Position numbers and translations under genes: made by a program. From assembly GCA_973895155.1 (NCBI GenBank), contig OZ316894.1, positions 23,312,001 through 23,376,000 of the forward strand: a stretch of DNA of 64,000 nt, read 5' to 3'. The DNA comes from Marsupella aquatica (Eukaryota; Marchantiophyta). Positions 51,780-63,800 of this stretch are shown piece by piece (position 1 is the stretch's first letter; each line of letters starts with the position of its first letter). The notes beneath the pieces were generated by a model, which was not told the DNA's origin, searched no databases, and saw only the letters and a program-made list of their open reading frames with translations.

Positions 51780-54700
51780 TGTTCTTGTGTAGGTACATCT
51801 TCCTTTGCGGGATTCCTGGAAAGCTTGGTGTACGTGGCGGTGCAATGGTGTCGCATACGACGTCGAATCCTAGGCAGAATTGCGCATCATTCGGTCTCCT
51901 ACCCCGGAGACGGCGTAGCCCTCGGCGCGTCGTGGCTGCCCAGTCAACAGAACAAAATGTTTCAGTAGTGCCCAGCCCACGAGAGACAAAACCCAGTTCC
52001 GCGTTTCTAATGAATGGCTCGAGCGAGCTCAATGGCGGTTTAGGATTCTGAGTACTTGACTGTGGACTTGTGCTTGTGCATGTTTGCCATTTCTGATAGA
52101 AACTTGTTGCTACGTACGGTCCTCTCTCTCGCTGTTAGCCTTTCAATGGAGCCGGGAATGATTAAAGTCGTTTTCATCGTCAAAGTCGAGAACTATGCAA
52201 CAGAGTTGTCTTAATTCTTGCTGGGTATGTCACTGAAACTTTTTTGCTTCTAAGAACTCATGATTTGTGTTTCAACATTCTCAAATATGCGACCGAGTTG
52301 TCTTCCTCTTGATGGGTTTCTTTATTGAAACTTTTTTTGCTTCTAAGATTTCAACGAATTCCGTTTCAACATTCTTATAACCGAATACAGCGACAGGATT
52401 GAACCTTTTTTCACCGAAACTTGGAATAGGACGACTGCTGTACTTGTGGACCTGAGGACCTGAGCGAGGACAGCTTCTACTTTCTACTTTTGACAAGCCA
52501 CATCATTCTGCCAATGCGACGCTCAGTCATGTGCGGGATTGAGTATTATTCTCGGGCGAAAAGCCTGCAGTTCAAGTAAGAAAGTCGGGATTTTCCGTGG
52601 AGTGACGGAGCCTGCTCTTCGAGCGTTAAAGGCGCAGTTTGAAGCAAGATGGCGTGCACGAGGGCGTGCAAAAGAAAGAAGCGGCCACTTCTGCAGTTCC
52701 TCGCCTGTCTGGTGGCAATCAGCTGGGCATCTCGTTCATCCGTCTACGCCATACTTCTGCAATCGTCTGTGACCTACAATAACGGAGCATGCGACAATTT
52801 TAGTGTTGAGAGCAAATGCGTCCAGACTCTAATCTCCGACGATCATGTCGAAATCAACTATGCGCTCGCATTTGTCAACCTAGAGGCGACTCCTGGCGCG
52901 TATACGCTATCCATCGTCTGGACTGCATATCCCACCGGCTCGCAATATCAGAGAATCGTTTGGAGCGCCAACAGAAACCAGCCCGTCAAGGTTGGGGCAT
53001 CGTGTACCTTCTCCGCAAATGGCAGCTTGGTTCTCCATGATAGCGATGGCTCCCAGGTGTGGTCTACCAACACAGACAACATGGGTGTGACTGGCCTCGA
53101 CTTGAACTCAACCAGTGGGGAATTGAGACTCGTTGGCGCTGGAAATCAGACAGTATGGTCGAGTTTCTCTTACCCCACTGACACTCTCGTGGCGGGACAG
53201 CAGCTGGTGTGGCTGGGGATACCGCTAGTCAGTGGAAAGTCGAGTCTTAACAACTCCGAAGGAGCGTACTCACTTGTAATGCAGCCTGCAGGACTGGTCC
53301 TCTATGCAAGCCTGCCTGATCCTCAACCTTACTATGCGTGGAATTATTTTGCACAGTCTCAGGAGGCCATGCCAGTTTCATCTCTTCTGAAGACTTGTCA
53401 CAACCCTGTGACCCTTGGACTCTCTTTCAATGGTGAGGTGTATTTGTCAAATAGCTCTCGGAGCAATCTTGGTCCAGGGAACAGGCAGAACTACACATCC
53501 CAGGCTCTGTGCAATCTCCCGTCAATTTATAGTGTCATCAAGACGAGCTCGTATCCCAACCAGGCTAACACGACTTTCATGGTTCTAGAAAGCGATGGTA
53601 ACCTCAGAGTTTACGTCTACGCTCTCGGAGGAGTGTTGACGACAGATTATGATTTTTTCAAAAACACCCAGTGCGATCTTCCAAGTATTTGTGGTGGCTA
53701 TGGTGTGTGCAAAGCAAATGGGCTGTGCGAGTGCCCAAAGGGTCAGATCCCGTGGGCGAACTCATCTCATCCCACAATGGGATGTTCCACTTCTCAAGGC
53801 TCTTTGGGAGCGTCGTGTGTTGCCAATTCCCAGGTGCAATTCGGTCATGTTACTGCCGTGGATTACTTTTCAAACAGATTCAGTGCCCCTACTGACACGA
53901 ACATATCGATTACTCAGTGCGAAAATCTCTGCACGAAGAACTGCTCTTGCACGGCTTCGTTCTACAATTCCCAGTCCGGGGCTTGCTACTCTGTGTTAGA
54001 CCCACTCTCGTCGATGAGATCCAGTCCGAATCCAAATATGACCGCTTTAGTGAAAATCACTACTGTAGCACCAAGTGCCGTTGCGCCACTGAGTGTTCCA
54101 CCGAAGAAGAAGACGAGCTCCAGCCATGTAGCTGTGTGGATTGGAGTTGGGGTCTCTTGCTTCGTCGTCGTCTCACTGGTTATGGTGGGATTAGTGATTT
54201 ACTTAAAATCCAGGCACAAGGCGAAAGTGGATCAGCAAGCGAAAGAGAATGGGTTTTTGCAAACCCTTCCAGGTTTACCTCCGAGATTTTCTAAAAAGGA
54301 GGTGGATGCAGCGACCATGGGGTTCACTAAAACGCTTGGGTCTGGAGGCTTTGGCACAGTATACGAGGGCACGCTTAAGGACGGATCCAAGGTTGCTGTC
54401 AAGAGGCTAGGAAACTCTAAGAATACCAAGGATTTCCGTGCAGAAATGGCCACTCTGGGCAACATCCACCATATCAATCTCGTTCGTTTGAGAGGCTTCT
54501 GTGTAGAAGGTCCGCACAATATGCTCGTGTATGAATTCATGTCCAATGGGTCTCTTGACAGGTGGCTTTTCAACCCTGATTCGGAAGCCGCCAGCTTATT
54601 GTCCGACGCAATGAACTGGGACACTCGCTTCAAAATTGCTCTAGGCACTGCCCGTGGCCTGGCTTATCTGCATCAAGATTGTTCAGGTTTTTGCACATCT

Positions 54701-56540
54701 TCTCTGTCTCATCCTAATTCTGAGTACCTCAGGAGTAGCACAGTGCCGAATGTGTCTGATGAGAAAATTAAGCATGTGCCTCCGGAATTCATGATTTCCT
54801 TGAGACATCTATTTGCCCTGGTTGTGAAGTTTGCGTGTTCATGTAAGATCCGTACCATCGATAATTTGCGAATGCGCTGTCTTTCGAACATTCGTAGAGT
54901 CTCTGTTACTCTTTCTAGAGTCACCTGTGCCTTCACTAAACTGTGTTGAGCTTGGAATGTTTCTGTTGAACAGAGCGTATTATCCATCTCGACGTCAAAC
55001 CGCAGAATATTTTACTCGACGAAGACTTCAATCCTAAAGTTGCAGACTTCGGTCTCTCGAAGCTGGTGGACAGAGATGTGAGCGGCGTGGTGACTACGAT
55101 GCGAGGAACACCTGGGTATTTAGCTCCAGAGTGGCTTCTCGAAGCTGCTATTACAGACAAAACGGACGTGTTCAGCTACGGCATTGTCTTGCTCGAGCTG
55201 GTTGCAGGAAGAAAGTGTCTGGACCGTTCTACGCAGGATTCCAAAAGAAGATATCTTCCAGGGTGGGTACTTCGGTGCGTGCTTCAGGGAGACGCATTGG
55301 ATGTAGTGGACCCGAGGCTGGAGATCAGCAAGGACAACGAAGAGCAGGTTAGGAATGTGATCCACATTGCTTTAGAATGCGTTCAGGAAGACATGTACCT
55401 CAGACCGTCCATGGGAATTGTGGTGAAAATGCTGGAAGGCTTTGTGCTCGTCCCGGATCTCAAGAGAGACGAAATCTCGTCCAGGTACCGGTTTCTCAAT
55501 CTGGTGGACATCTCTGGTGAGCAATCACAGGGTTTTAGAAGTACTAGTAATAGCGGATTGAGTATCTCTTCCCACAGCAGCTCGACAAGATCTCCGTGGA
55601 CAAGTTAACTTCTCCAAATATTCTTTTGCACAGGGTCGACTTTCGGAACCCTGGACATGTTTATGGAAGGTTAGTTATTTGAAACGATGATCTCAAGATG
55701 GACTGAACAACCTCTCAAAGATTTTTGGCATTCTCGTCATGTGTATAGAAAAGCCCTCTCACCTGCATTAATCCTAAATAACGGCAAGCCTAAATTCTCG
55801 TGGATCAACCTCACCCTGGAGTCAAGGTCTAGAGATGTCACTCTAGACTATAGACATGAGATTTGTATTACTACCCCATGACCCCTTGTAAATAATAAAA
55901 TTTTTGTTCAATTGCTATTTTTGTTAGTCTTTGCCCCATCCTTGTTTTTTGTCCATTCTCATTTCAATTTTATTTTTATTTAGAGTCAATGTCACTTTTG
56001 TCAATCCTCATTTAAAATTTTGTCTTTATTGAGCCTCATTATCAGTTTTGTCTGTATTGGGACTTTTGTCAATCCTCATTTAAAATTTTGACTTTATTGA
56101 GTCTCATTATCGGTTTTGTCTGTATTGGGAGTTATTATCTAGAGGTAAATGAGAAACACGCCTAGGATGTTCGAGTAGCATTAGGCCAAGATAAGTACAG
56201 TGCAAAGGAGGGGGAGGGCTATAACATTCTAGGAATCATCCGTCAAAAAATAGTACCGATGTGCTTTGGTTTGATAGATTTGTTGGAGACCGTTTTCTTT
56301 GAAGGTTGTGCTCCCATAGACCACCACATTTGACAAAAATGATCGATGCTCCCATTCATCATGTACATGGATCACTCTGAAATGAAGCTCAGATAGCAGT
56401 TTTCCATCCCGTTTTCCATTGTATAATGGTCATTGTTTGGGTTTGGTAAAATCATTGGTAGAGTGGAATGCCAATGTCAAACATTATAGTCTGTCCCAGC
56501 ATCAACATCCACTTTCTTTCCTTGGTGTCGAAAGCATTTA
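51780..56540 (+). repeat. Segmental duplication, copy 2
   Basis: Partner of 42580-48075. Homology starts near GTTCTTGTGTAGGTACATC (51781) and continues through the kinase gene. After a diverged 3' flank it resumes at 56157-56540 (CGCCTAGG, GTAGCATTAGGCCAAGATAA, AGATTTGTTGGAGACC). It lacks the SINE and the small tandem duplications found in copy 1. Confidence 0.85.
52649..55608 (+). CDS. G-type lectin S-receptor-like Ser/Thr kinase, copy 2
   Basis: Tandem paralogue of the gene at 43385. Exons 52649-54686 and 54974-55608 give 890 aa in the same domain order (signal peptide, B-lectin, EGF-like, PAN, membrane helix, kinase). The kinase motifs are intact: [26 protein letters not shown] (D686) and DFG. 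It begins [16 protein letters not shown], four residues longer than copy 1 at the start. From the lectin domain to about residue 400 the two are almost identical. The PAN, membrane and kinase parts are clearly more diverged. The 287-bp intron lies at the same codon. Its unspliced reading frame stays open 87 further codons, to 54949, so intron retention would yield a receptor whose kinase stops before the catalytic loop. Ligand unknown. Confidence 0.92.
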
Positions 56541-58254
56541 AATCAGTTGCAAGAGAATTGCTGGCAGGAGACAGGAGTTAACCTAACTGAGAATGCTAAA
56601 AAAATTCAAGATGAAGGAATCTGGGCATCCTTGTAAAGGTGGCTACCTTTTGAGCAAACTTGGAGATGCGCTCCCTGGCTTTGAATTGTTCTCGGTTGTT
56701 CTCTTAGAACACTGGGAAGCAATTAGTTTGTGAACCCCCGGGGGTGAACCTCCTACTTAATATGTTTGCTTTAATACTTGTAATGAAGCTGATGCTCGAT
56801 CTATGTCGCCTAGTTTTTTACTTTTTTACTTTAGAAACTACTGCCTACATTGCAGAGTAAGCATCACATTAATAATGCTTAGAAATCTCAAAATTTTCAT
56901 CACAGTTATTTTGAGGTCTCATAAGCACACTTAAATGCTACTTTGTTTCTTCAGTAATTATTTATGTTTTGTTCAAGGCACGGTAATAACTGTAAACATT
57001 TGGCTAAATGCTGCTAAAATCTTACATTCTGGAGCTCCTTGCAAACTGACACGAAAAGAAAAAAGAGGGACCTGTACCAAGCAAAAATTGTCAAATTCTA
57101 CATTTAATTAGTTGCAATTGAACTTGCCAGATCTTTGAAGATTTGATGGTTTGTCCTGAAAGCCCCACTAGCCCCCATGCAAAATCTGCTGGATCCAGGT
57201 TATCAAAATAAATCCAAAATTTTCTCAAGAAACTAAAAAAATTACACTCTTTGTCCTCCCCAAACCTGATGGCCTGTGACTGTTTAACATGAATAAAGAT
57301 ATTTTTTTTATCATATTAAAACCATAATAAAGGTTGCACCCTTTTTTGCCGTGGTTGTCGTTTAAAAATGCCAGGCCGTTTTGGGTGAGAAAAATTGAAG
57401 CAGGAAAAACAGAAGGAAGACCCTGGAAAAAAGCATCCCTAGTACGCTAAAAGTACCACAACCCTCCCGCCACGCCATGATCAATCATGCCTTGGCCTGA
57501 CTACAAGCGGCCCAAAATCAAATAGGAGCCAGGCCCCAATGAGCAAGGCCAGAGTAGCCAGCCTGGGAGCCAGGCCCGACATTGGGAGGGAGGGGCAACT
57601 CACACCCGGACTCGCAAGGAGCCCGGCAAGGAGGAAGGGAGGATCCAGGCCCGACTGTGAGGAGGGAGGGAGGATGAGGAGCGAACCTGGAGCAAGCTGC
57701 GAAAAGGGAGCGCTGTAGCGAGGGAGTGAGTAGGGAGCAACGATGGCAGGGAGGGAGTGACCATCAAGGATGAGGGAGGAGTGAGTGCCGATGAGTGCGG
57801 TCCGGCCAACTCCCCCCAACACAAGGCCCAATCGCCGACCGACCAGCAAGCCGGGCTGACGAGCAATGACCCGGCAGTTTCAGCTACGGAGCCGAGTAAA
57901 CTTGGATGAGGCTACCAAAGGGGTTCCATGCAAGGTCTGTTGAAAATCTCGAGGGTCTCACTACATAGAGGCACCCCCCCCCATCACATGCAATGTTTTT
58001 AAGCCCTGCACCCCCTAAACTGTAAGAATTTTAAAAAAAAATTAACCCTATAAAGTTAGAATATTCTTGGAATATTCCCAAACTTTGATTAAAAGTACCC
58101 TAATCTTCTTACAAGACTCCAAATTGGATTTAAAAGACCCTAAAGTTCTTCCACAAAAATTTCTAAGTCTTCCCTTAAAACCAATAAAACTACCTTATTC
58201 TTCGTCGCACGTGATGTGCCATTCTATGGAAGTGAAACCCCCAAGTTGAAAAGT
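56541..58254. other. Intergenic, GC-rich patch at 57.48-57.88 kb
   Basis: Mostly AT-rich without genes. At 57480-57880 a GGGAGG-rich patch makes minus-strand ORFs of up to 122 codons that are Leu/Pro/Ser-biased and unrecognised. A compositional artefact is likely. Confidence 0.4.
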
Positions 58255-58835
58255 GGGCTGAGTGGTGCCATTTCCCCAAGGGGTCTTGGCATTGGGGTGG
58301 CCAAAGCCGAGTAAGCGATGGTGGCAACTTTAAGCAAACTAAGCTTCAAGTAACCAAAACTGGGGTTACCATGCCAATGGAGTTCGAGGATGCAAGGGTT
58401 GGCAAAAAAGAGATGTTGAAAACTCAGCAAAGCGGTGCTGTTGCCCCAAAGCCAATTAACTGGTTGCGGCGACTTTAAGCAAAGGAAGCCAAAAATAAAA
58501 TAAAAAGTAAGCTTAAAGTAACCAAAACTGGGGTCACCAATGGGGTTTAAGGATTTACAGGTGGCAAAAAAGGGCCGTTGAAATGTCAGCCAAGCCGGGC
58601 CGTTGCCCCAAGGGGTCTGGGCATTGGGGCAGCCAAAGCCAAGTATGCGACCACAACAATTTAAGTTAAAAAGGTTAAAGTATCCAAAAAATTGGGGTAC
58701 CCTGCAATTGGGTTCCAGAGCCAGTATTTAGGGGTGGCAGAAAAGTATCGTTGAAGATTAGGCCAAGCCATGCTATTCCCCCAAGGGGTCTCGGCATTAG
58801 GGCAGCCGAGAGGGCAGCCGAAGCCAAGTAAGCAA
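58255..58835 (+). repeat. Satellite with unit of about 170 bp
   Basis: The string CCCCAAGGGGTCT with GGCATTGGGG and AGCCAAAGCC following occurs at about 58275, 58603 and 58779. A decayed version (GCCCCAAAGCCAATTAACTGG) lies near 58450. Between them AAAGTAACCAAAACTGGGGT and TGGCAAAAAAG recur. That gives three to four units with about 15-20 percent divergence. Confidence 0.7.
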
Positions 58836-59504
58836 ACATGGCTTGATATGATGGAACCCCGAAACAGAATATTGACTAACTTAAAATGCCTTTGATTTAA
58901 AGTGCCCATCCTTGCAGATTAGAATTAGCAGCATCTGATCTCATCCATCAATTGAATCTGTCAACATGATTGCACCATATCTTGTGACTGTTGTGCACCA
59001 TAGTCCACCATCCTCTCCCTTAGCTTAGCCAGTAATTGATCCAAATCCAACTACAACACACTGACCGACCAAACGAGAAGTATGACCTGCTAATGAGAAG
59101 TGTGTTTTTGATTTTGCGAAAAATGGTGGAAATTACACTTTTTTTCCGCAAAAACTCAATCTGGCGCAAGAATCCAATTTATGATCCAATATGTGATTCC
59201 AAATATGGATAATTTTTGTCCAAAAATGCCAAATCAGGGAAATCTCCAAATCCGTTACACTTAACCATTCTCGCAAATGAATATCTTTGGTTTGCTAAAA
59301 CAACTCTTATTCCCCACTACCTTTTTGCGTTTCAATGTCATCAAACCAAAACATCAGAAAACTCTAGAATTGACTTCTTTTGCTTCACAAGGATTCTGAA
59401 AAGTAGATACACTGTATCCACTTTTCGATTCAAAATGGTCATTCACACCCAAAACAAGTTGTTTCAATTGCTCTGGATCCGTCGGGGTTATCAATCGACT
59501 CCAA
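58836..59504. other. Intergenic, nothing identified
   Basis: AT-rich, ORFs of 100 codons or less without recognisable similarity. Confidence 0.4.
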
Positions 59505-59825
59505 AAAATGCAATATGAATATGAAACTGGATCCATGGATCCATTTTTTTGGACCGACTCCAAAAACGCAATATGAATTATACCAAACTGGATCCATGGA
59601 TCCATGTTTTGGACCGACTCCAAAAATGCAATATATGAATACCAAACTGGATTGGTGGATCCATTTTTGCCAACCAACTCCAAAACACTCAATATGAATA
59701 CCAAATTGCATCCATGGATCCACTTTTTTGGACCGACTCCAAAAATGCTTTCAACGGAATTGCGCCTTGCCTTAGAGTTGACCGTAGTTAGTTAGGGATA
59801 TCCATAGTCGAGCAATATATTGAGT
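59505..59825 (+). repeat. 58-bp satellite, first block
   Basis: Four to five units containing GGATCCATGGATCC (a perfect 14-bp palindrome) and GACCGACTCCAAAAA, with AATATGAATACCAAACTGGA between them. The block is followed at 59748-59822 by a flank (GCCTTAGAGTTGACCGTAG, AGTCGAGCAATATATTG) that also follows the second block. Confidence 0.85.
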
Positions 59826-59887
59826 GTTAACTCTACAAACCAACAACCTGGAAAAGCCCAAGCCGAACACAATCATGGATCCCAGAA

Positions 59888-60886
59888 ATCAACTCCAAAA
59901 ATGCAATATGAATACCAAATTGGATTGATGGATCCAATTTTTCCCAACTGACTCCAAAACACTCAATATGAATACCAAACTGGATCAATGGATCCATTTT
60001 TCCGACCAACTCCAACCACGCAATCTGAATACCAAACTGGATCGATGGATCCATTTTTCCAACCGGCTCCAAAAAATGCAATATGAATATGAAACTGGAT
60101 CCATGGATCCATTTTTTTGGACCAACTCCAAAAACACAATATGAATACCAAACTGGATCGATGGATCCATTTTTCCGACCGACTCCAAAAAATGCAATAT
60201 GAATATGAAACTCGATCCATGGATCCAAATTTTTGGACCGACTCCAAAAATGCAATATGAATACCAAACTGGATCGCTGGATCCATTTTTCCGACCAACT
60301 CCAAAAAATGCAATATGAGTATGAAACTCGATCCATGGATCCAAATTTTTGGACTGACTCCAAAAATGCAATATGAATACCAAACTGGATCAATGGATCC
60401 ATTTTTCCGACCGACTCCAAAAAATGCAATATGAATATGAAACTCGATCCATGGATCCAAATTTTTGGACCGACTCCAAAAACGCAATATGAATACCAAA
60501 CTCGATCGATGGATCCATTTTTTTATCAACTCCAAAAAATGCAATATGAATATGAATTTTTTTGGACCGACTCCAAAAATGCAATATGAATACCAAACTG
60601 GATCCATGGATCCATGTTTTGGACCGACTCCAAAAATGCAATATGAATACCAAACTGGATCCATGGATCCATGTTTTGGACCGACTCCAAAAATGCAATA
60701 TATGAATACCAAACTGGATAGGTGGATCCATTTTTTCCAACCAACTACAAAACACTCAATATGAATACCAAACTGGATCCATGGATCCACTTTTTTGGAC
60801 CCACTTTCAACAGAATTGCACCTTGCCTTAGAGTTGACCGTAGTTAGTTAAGTTTAGGGATATCCACAGTCGAGCAATATATTGGA
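59888..60886 (+). repeat. 58/116-bp satellite, second block
   Basis: About fifteen units of roughly 57-60 bp, each with the GGATCCATGGATCC palindrome or a variant (GGATCGATGGATCC). Two half-unit types (AATACCAAACTGGAT and AATATGAAACTCGAT) alternate in the centre. This gives a higher-order period of 116 bp, seen as ATGAAACTCG at 60205, 60321 and 60437. The block ends with the same flank as the first block (60803-60886). ORFs of up to 275 codons on the minus strand are by-products of a stop-free unit. Confidence 0.9.
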
Positions 60887-63800
60887 ATCACCACACGGGC
60901 AATGTAAAGTTTGGACGTTTACACGGGTTTGGGCTTTTTGAGCGTCCAAAATGCTCGTTTGATCCAAAAGTGGATACTCGGATCCACTTTAGTATTCAAT
61001 TGTTATTTTCTTTGAATTTTTTTTCTATCAAAAGGGTTTTTCCTCAGGAATACCAAATCCGTATCTGACCATTTTTTGCCTTAGAAAGGTTTTTGGCCAC
61101 TGGAAAAACGCTTGGTCTGTCAATGTGTTCGACCCCAAAATACACAAAACACTTCTGCCCATTTCCCCAAATTGTTGGCAAAGGAAGGCCATAATGCAAA
61201 TTACTGGTTCAGAAGTTTCAATTATAGTCAACTAGTCCATGCCTACCCATCGAACTACTAACTAAGGTTTACACCTTGTCTACACCCTACTTACACTGTC
61301 TTCCATTATACTACGTTTACATCAAGATTTAAACACTGTCTTTGGCTTGGAACTCCACTCTTACAGTTTACAGGTCATCCAAATTGCCTCAACCTCGGTT
61401 CCAAATCGAGCTTTACACTGACTTACCGCGAGTTTTACAGATCTAGAAGGAGAGATGTAAAACGACCTTCGTGTTCTCTAGCTGTGGAGCTTTACTCGAA
61501 TGCGTCCTGTTGTCCTTCCCAGCATTTTGATTTGGATCACAGATTTCAGATTCTCGTCAACTGGCTTGGCTGAATCTGCGAGTGTCCTGCGCAATGCTAT
61601 GGCGCCCCGATCTCCCTAGCCTGCAATTAACTGCATCGCGCTTTCCCGTGTCTTTCCTCCAGGCAGCCGCCGCCATCCACTTCGGTTTTGATCTACAGAT
61701 TTCGGATAATTGTTCATGTCTATTCCTCCAGATTAACTGACGTTAACGTCGTTATGGTCACTTGCCCTCTCGAAATGAACCCAGGCTCTATACTTAGCAG
61801 TTATATATTTTACAACGCCTCTGAGCTCGGCTGTTTCTTGATTGAACGTGGCTCTTCAATTAGTGCGCTTCGCTATTTAGATTTCCGAGTTCCCCATCAG
61901 TGCTATCAATGCTGAGACTGTATTTTTCCATTTGACTGGCTTAGCTTGTCAGCCATGTCTGATTGAAGCTACAGCCCATGGTCTGTTGTCCAGTTGTGTC
62001 TCTTTTTTGATCCAGCAGTTGCGTCTGTGCTCACTTTTACGTTCCTCTCTATTGGCTGCTCCAGGCCACTGCCCCCTCCACTGTTTCAATCCACTGATCA
62101 GATCGTCAAAGCTGTTTCAATCATGGGTGATGCTGAGTCGCTCAAATGTGGTCTTGGCTCCAACTTGAACACCACTTTTCATTGGTAAAGTTTTCGTCCT
62201 CTTCTGAATTGCATCTAAAGCATTAAAATTCTTGGATATATTGGGGTAGAGAGCAGTTCTGTTCAAAGAAGATGATAAGGGATAATTTATAATAGGATAA
62301 GAATCTCTGCAGTTCACGGATTGCTTCTCCATTTTGAATATTGATAGCGTGTCAATATATACGGGATCTGTGCACTATCTTGGATAGATCTGGCTCAAAA
62401 AATTAAAAAATAAAATCAGATCTGGCTCACAAAATTAAAAAATAAAATCAGATCTGGCTCACACTCCTCTTTACTCGCTTGACTTGGGAAAACTTTAGGT
62501 ATCAATTAACAAAACTGGTTCCTTTTCATCAACTCATGGTCGAAATCCTCACCGTCTATCTCTAGAACTGCTGTGCATTCAATTTCAATTCGATATGATT
62601 GAAAATTTTGTAGTCACTTTGAGTAGAAGTAAAATAAAATCTAACGTTACTAGCTGAACGTACCAATTCTGCGCCAGCATTGATCGATCGTTTCCCTCTC
62701 AAGTTTTTTGAATCTATGCCTTAACAAGACAAAGGACTAGCTTCAATTCGTTCAATCGATACTTTTGAGCCAATCGGCACCCTTGAACCTCAAGTTTGTT
62801 GCTTAAATAGCAGGTTCCTTTTTTTTTGGAAACGGAGAGCAACAGACCAATCTAGCGAATCCATTCCTAGATCAGTGAAGTGTGGATTAGGTGACTGCTG
62901 GCCTTGGTGATCATTCTCTCAACTTACTACAAGCTGTACACCCGGCTGTACACATGGTGGGTTGTACACATGGTACGTGGGTGGTGCCGATAGTGGTAAG
63001 GTGAGATGTATGCAAGTATTGACGGTCGCGTCGCAAGCCGCCCTTTCAGGTAACCAAATTCTGGGCCTCCTTCTGTGCGATATCCACATAATCAATGGAA
63101 AGCTGCTCTCCTAATTACTGAAATGTTCAGCTTCAATTGATGTACGATCTTCTTCTTTGGTGGACCTTACCTCGCTGCTGTAGATTGTCTATCTGGTCCA
63201 AACTTACTGTTGGTCGCTGGTGCTGGCAGAAATTCTCTCCCAATTAGGATAGTTATGATCCATTTCATTTTTAAAGCCACACAGAGATTGAGGGTTTTCC
63301 CAAGTCACTTGCAATCAAACTTTTTGGTGAAGGCCTCTTGTACATATACACCTTTGGATTTGCCGTTGGCACCTTGTTACGTTATCAGCTGCTTCTGCGA
63401 ACATCCTGACTGAGGTACCGGTGGGCACGATATGTCCAGAGTTGCTGAAGGCCAAAGGGGAAGATCTACTTTAATTTAAGTTCTTGAGGAGCCTGGATTT
63501 TCGATCTGGTAGTGCAGTCCAGAATCTCGCTTTGGACTATAATTCTCAGAAGAGGTACATTGATCAAATGATGATCCTTGTTATGGTTGAGGTAGCCTCA
63601 CAATTATAGGGACACCCTGTACAGTAGTTATGATTGCTGGACTCAACGTGTAGAAAGCTGCACTTTGAATACTGTCGACTATATGTGGTGCTGACTTTGT
63701 GGATGTGCTTTTCAATCGCTCTGTAGAACTGTAGCGCCGATCGAGTTGGAAAGCATTAGTTTTGCAGCATTCCTCCTGCTTATCCACTTGATTAATAAAA

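Noticed and set aside
54687-54949. Extension of the kinase 2 ORF beyond LHQDCSG as a distinct short kinase gene
   Set aside because: It is the intron read through. The downstream exon restores the catalytic loop and DFG in phase.
57481-57866. 122- and 88-codon ORFs in a GGGAGG-rich patch
   Set aside because: Leu/Pro/Ser-biased translations of a compositionally skewed patch, with two competing frames and no recognised domain.
59354-60790. Up to 275-codon ORFs on the minus strand over the palindrome satellite
   Set aside because: They are translations of a tandem repeat in every frame, with no splice sites or other gene features.
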